The notes beneath the pieces are model-generated. The model made no database searches. It was not told where the DNA came from and saw only the letters and a list, made by a program, of their open reading frames with translations. The position numbers were made by a program, and so were the translations under genes. Of a stretch of DNA of 64,000 bases, positions 59,876 to 64,000 are shown one piece after another. This DNA comes from Clarkia xantiana subsp. parviflora. Its lineage: Eukaryota > Streptophyta > Magnoliopsida > Myrtales > Onagraceae. The stretch covers positions 1,623,834 through 1,687,833 of the forward strand of contig JAPTYO010000023.1 of assembly GCA_036873135.1 (NCBI GenBank), given 5' to 3'. The stretch's first letter is position 1; the number at the start of each line of letters is the position of its first letter.

Positions 59876-60825
59876 ATGATTTATATAATTATTATTGAAA
59901 TTGTTAATGCTGGCCGGTGCTTTTTTTTTAGCCAAGTTTACTGTGGTTTGATTTTGAATGATCGAAAAAAAAAATCTACGATTTATTATTGTATTAGTTT
60001 TTCTGCCTTTTTGAGTGTGAATATGTCTGGGCTTTAATTTCATTGGCCCAAAATGATGATAAAGAAATTGAAGAATTCGGCCCAAAGTGTTGAAGAGAGC
60101 CAACTCAGCTCCAAGGTTGCACCAGATAAGCTTCCAACATGCTTTAATTTTGAGTCTGTCTCTCACCTCTGATATAATCACATCATGACGGCTAGCTGCC
60201 AGGAGAAATTCTTGTATGAAACGGTCCTAACAGGTGGATTCAAGCTATTGCACCCAGAATCAATAAAAACTTGACATATGGCAAAATGTCTGTAAATTTG
60301 TCCTAGTTGTTCCATTTTCATTGGGTGAAGAGCCACCAGCACCGAGCCACGTGTTGGCTCGGTGCCAGGCAAGAATTTCTCAGCTGCCAGCTTACCGAGA
60401 TGAAAAGTCAAGTACAATCCGGTGAATTCATACCTATAATAATAAGAATCTATCCTATATACAAATTTATCCATTCTTTATTCTAATATCATTTTAGTTC
60501 ATAAATATAAACTATATATATATATACAAAGCTACGCGTGCGTGAAAAAAAATTCTAGTAATAATATAAACTAAAAAATAAAATACTATTTACACATTCC
60601 TATAGTTGAGCTACCAAAATTTCACTTCATACATATATAGAAGTAAACTAGTAAATTGTATCTGACATTATGGACAAGTAAATTTGGGTTAATTACTTAA
60701 TTATTTATATTTTTCAATTTTTCGCTCAATAGTGCAGTGAAAAACTAATGCCGTAATTTTTCACTTATTATGGTAATAAGTTTTATACATATAATGTCTC
60801 CGGTCGGGACCAGTGATATTTTTTT
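59876..60825. other. Unassigned sequence
   Basis: No gene or element recognised. A short inverted repeat around 60343-60366 (gagccacgtgttggctc type) and AT-rich tracts occur. The minus-strand frames at 59735-60181 and 60178-60474 have no domain. Confidence 0.4.
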
Positions 60826-60966
60826 GTATGTCTTGATAATTCGCTAAAACACATATTAATTCAAAATCATACTATATATATTACTAATACATATAAAGAT
60901 ACACATATAACTAAATGAACTACTCAACAGAGTTTAGTTTCTTTTTGTAGCATAGTTCACATGCAA

Positions 60967-61013
60967 GGTTTAGTGGTGTACTGAAAGACTCCAGTTCGAA
61001 TTGGGTCGAATCA
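60967..61013 (+). pseudogene. tRNA-Val remnant, copy 7
   Basis: 47 nt: acceptor start GGTTTAG, TGGTGTA, then a deletion of the D arm and most of the anticodon arm, then CTGAAAGACTCCAGTTCGAATTGGG. Clearly non-functional. Confidence 0.6.
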
Positions 61014-61476
61014 TTTGCTCACAGACTACTGAAAAAAAAAATAGGAGAGATTGCAGAAAATCATATGTGTCTATCCCGCATTAGCTTATTTTACTTGGCT
61101 ACGCGCACGTATATAAAACGGTTGCATTATTCTCTTTCTACTACACGCGCTCATCTCGGTGTGTATACACATTTATCTTTTATTACTGAAAAATGGTATT
61201 GCCCCTTAAGTTTGACTAACATTTTTCTCCTCTAAACCTTTTAAATAGTTTTATATGGGTAAGAATTTGAAATAATCTCATTAAATAATAAAAGGTAACT
61301 ATTAATATATTTAGTGTCATTTATATGTTTTCTCAGCATAAATTTTCATTTTTTTTACTCAAATAATATCATCATCACATTTATTCTCAAATATAAATTG
61401 TCATTTAGCATGAGAAACCGTCACTACTTTTATATCAATAATTTCACTCTACCAAAGACGTCACTGGAGGTTTCCA
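61014..61476 (+). repeat. 5' flank of P12
   Basis: Homologous to 20857-21344. No gene. Confidence 0.5.
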
Positions 61477-62172
61477 ATGACGATGAAAAAGAATGTATAC
61501 TACAAAATCATCGACCGAGCAGTAGCAGAGGATGGAGAAATTCTTGAGAACAACGGACACCACCTACGCCGAAAAATGCACTCGCAATGCGCGGCTGATC
61601 AGGTGCCATAGAATCAGTGGACGTGGGCTGGGGACGTCAACTCAGAAGTGGCGCTCTACGGGAAAATTTTGATGATCGTTAGGCATCACTTGATGGAGGA
61701 CACCTTCGATGACCAACCGTAATTTTGCTGGCTGGATATTTCGCATGGCCAACCTATACACTTCTTCGAACTGTTTGATGGCCACAGCGGTGCTCATGTA
61801 TAGTCCACCATTAAAAAAAGAACTATGAATTTCGTGTGTAGATTGTGGCACCGTGCTGTTTGCAGGTGCATGAGTTTGTGAAAAAGGAGCTGATGTGTGT
61901 GGTGAACACGCCAGAGAGTGGGGAAAGGAAGAAGGACCAGTAGAGAGCAGCGATGGGGACTACTTTCTTGAAGACGAACCATATGGCGATGGAGATCTGC
62001 ATTTATGGAGACGATCGCTGAGTGCGACAGCTGCTGGCACATCGAGGTGTCCACGCCGGATCCACGACGCTTATGGCGGTTCTGACGCTGGAACATATCA
62101 TGATTTCAACTGCCGGAACTCACGCGTCGTCCTGTGTATAGGCGGGAGAGCATTTTCTTTGTCCCGGAATCA
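61477..62172 (+). pseudogene. PP2C pseudogene P12 (plus strand): exons 1 and 2
   Basis: Exon 1 61477-61797 (ATGACGATG start, loop motif FDGHSGAH, frame broken). Exon 2 starts at 61842, has a stop near 61940 and is cut at about 62172 by the inverted junction. Confidence 0.8.
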
Positions 62173-63111
62173 CAATACAAGATCAATATGATATAAAATT
62201 TTGCTCCAAAAGATACTGACCGAGAGATAATAAAATCATTGTCTGAGCATTTACTCAGTTATCTTTAAGGTTGAAGCGCATAAGTAATTTCTATAGTAAC
62301 AACAAGCAACACCCCATATTTTGATCCAATTATACAACCATCTATTTTCTAATTTCATATATTTAGTTCATATGAAATCAGAATTAAATGATTTAATATG
62401 CCATTCAACACGATGTCGGAAAAGCTTTTCAATAAGCTATATATCATATTTGTAATCTTATAAAGCTATAATAAATCTTTGTGAACCATCGCAAGATGAA
62501 GTAGCAATTCATGTGTTTCATATCACATAATCGGATTAGTGATCTTTATAGCATGCATGGCGATCTGCCGTGAAAAAAAAAAAAAAAAAAAAAATCTTTG
62601 GGAAGATAAACCTTATGATCGCGAGATAGAGAAATCGCTCTCCTGCCTCTGCATAGAACGACACGTGAACTTCCGCGGTTAGAAATTACGATGTGTTCCG
62701 GCATTAGAACCGCCATGTGAATCCGGCGTGGATGTGTCGGCAGCCACCGCACTCAGTGATCGCACTCCCGCAAATGCAGATCTCTATCTCCACCTGGTCC
62801 ATCCTCAAGAAAGGAGCCCTCACGTTGCTCTTCATTGCCCCTTTTTCCCTTCCCCCACTCGCTGTCGCGTTCACCACACGCATCAGCTCATTTCTCAGTA
62901 AATCATGCATCTTCAGACTACACACCGCCGAAATCTACACATGCAAACTGCCGATTAATTTTCCAAAACCCTTTTTTTTTAAGTAGCAATTTTTTTATTC
63001 TTTTAAAACTACGAACTACACATGAGCGTCGCCGTGACCATCAAACTCTCTGGAGAAGTGGATAGGTTGGCCGTGCGAAACAAAGTTAGGCAAAATTCTG
63101 ACCATACATCG
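62173..63111 (-). pseudogene. PP2C pseudogene P13 (minus strand): exon 1 fragment, exon 2, part of intron 2
   Basis: Exon 1 63111-63022 (FDGHGDAH) is truncated at its 5' side by an LTR. Exon 2 62934-62612 is shorter than 339 bp, with deletions around 62713. Intron 2 runs to the junction at 62173. A (A)n run lies at 62573-62594. Confidence 0.8.
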
Positions 63112-63116
63112 ATTTT

Positions 63117-63719
63117 TGTTAGATTACGGGGAGTAATCACTACGGAAACTAAATCATGGTACATGCTAGTAGTCGAAATTACGCAGCGGAAAATTTACAC
63201 ATACCTCTACAGTTATCCGTAGACCCAAGATCTTCGCAGGAGGGAGTTCACGATCCTCCGGTCGACACCCGTAGGGGTTCTTGTGAAGGAAGCCCTACGT
63301 GGTATATTCTCCACAGCAAAGCCTCTGATCGATTCTTGGCAAGGGTAAGATCTCCGGAGTGTTTACTCGAAGGCAAATTGGCACACCCTTGGTGTTGATG
63401 TATGGTGCGGCCAAATGTGGTGTTTCTGGGGGGAAGGGTTTTCTTTCAAATCACCACTTAAAGGGAATTGTGATTAAACCTAATAAAACCCCTAACTACC
63501 TATATATATATAGGAGGAGTAAAGTGGACAAAAGTCCACTTTACCACCTCCTAAGTTTCGGCCGGCCATCTAGTATAGGGAGGCCCAATTTTGGGCCTCT
63601 CATGTCAATTGGGATTTGGGTCTGGCCCAATGTCCGAAAGTGACATATACCCAATTTACTTAGGTAACATATACATATAATGGGCTACAATTTACGGCGC
63701 CCATCACCATATGCTTACA
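63117..63719 (-). repeat. Probable 3' LTR of a Copia element on the minus strand, 603 bp
   Basis: On the minus strand it runs TGTAAGCATATGG to GTAATCTAACA, with TATA-like tatatata near 63505. It is preceded by purine-rich GAGTGGGAGC (63720-63729), matching the usual Copia polypurine tract. It interrupts exon 1 of P13. No target duplication is testable because the element continues out of the window. Confidence 0.5.
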
Positions 63720-64000
63720 GCTCCCACTCGCCGGAATGGGAAGGTGCCTGTAAATGTATTGTCGTCCAAATCTGCATCAACATTTCACTCCTTCGATCTG
63801 GTCATTGCTTCCAAACAGTTCTTACGAGGTTTGTCGTGCGATCGGCGGACACGACGGGCATCGTGCTACTCATATGTTAGGAGTGTTGTAGCGCCCGTGA
63901 AACGTTGATTCCCTTTTCTCCAATCAACCTGTTATAAAAAAACATTTATATAGTGTCGCGTTGTATCCTAGGTCAACTGATAATTCTCTATTTGCCTAGT
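63720..64000 (-). mobile_element. Internal end of the minus-strand Copia element
   Basis: Sequence upstream of the polypurine tract. No domain is recognised in these 280 bp, so the assignment rests on the neighbouring LTR. Confidence 0.3.

Larger units (their letters stand above)
60826..63111. repeat. Segmental duplicate of 20690-23160
   Basis: Same order and orientation: flank, tRNA-Val remnant, plus-strand PP2C, inverted junction, minus-strand intron 2, exon 2, exon 1. The inverted junction matches closely (gtcccacaatcacc-atacaag at 21973; gtcccggaatcac-aatacaag at 62162), so the pair was inverted once and then duplicated. Confidence 0.85.

Noticed and set aside
59735..60474. Overlapping 148- and 98-aa minus-strand ORFs as a host gene
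   Set aside because: The first overlaps the SINE, the second has no recognisable domain, and neither shows intron or promoter signals.

Overview
The window is nuclear DNA of a flowering plant, probably a eudicot. The evidence is AT-rich intergenic sequence, short-exon genes with GT-AG introns, AHG1-like clade-A protein phosphatase 2C (PP2C) genes, degenerate tRNA-Val(AAC) copies, and nested plant Ty3, Copia, CACTA, hAT and SINE elements. No species can be named from the sequence alone.

Layout. 1-1447 is the end of a CACTA transposon and 2167-2695 a long-TIR MITE. From 3.2 to 36.4 kb, and again at 61.5-63.1 kb, lies a cluster of 13 PP2C copies. Three have complete four-exon reading frames on the minus strand: copy A (5599-3224, 349 aa), copy B (9793-7040, 348 aa) and copy C (28427-25573, 341 aa). 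Ten are broken: P3 and P4 at 13.2-14.1 kb, P5 at 17.7-18.1, P6 at 18.7-19.8, P7 and P8 at 21.3-23.2, P10 and P11 at 30.8-36.4, P12 and P13 at 61.5-63.1. Eight of the ten form tail-to-tail inverted pairs. Many copies carry the same flank, including a tRNA-Val-like gene followed by a T run. The cluster therefore grew by duplication of a larger unit and was then invaded by hAT MITEs, Copia fragments, solo LTRs and minisatellites.

From 36.8 to 59.5 kb is a nest of transposons. A Copia element (LTR 36810-37377, tRNA-Met type primer site, decayed gag-protease 58345-59545) is interrupted by a non-autonomous CACTA element (37696-56882, target duplication CGA). That CACTA carries a hAT MITE (38052-38315) and a tandem LTR retrotransposon array (38371-55632, target duplication AGACT) with three LTRs and two almost identical 7269-bp internal regions. 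Each internal region encodes one 1040-aa gag-protease protein and no reverse transcriptase or integrase. It also holds a 54-bp and a 66-bp minisatellite. After the protease, the protein carries what looks like a second capsid half and a second zinc knuckle, in the place where pol would normally begin.

How it fits together: AHG1-like PP2Cs are negative regulators of abscisic acid signalling in seeds. Here the family has three apparently complete genes, one of which has lost the catalytic-loop histidine, plus several inverted pseudogene pairs that could make double-stranded RNA against the intact copies. The retrotransposon array could be mobilised only by enzymes supplied in trans. Both ideas are inference from sequence.
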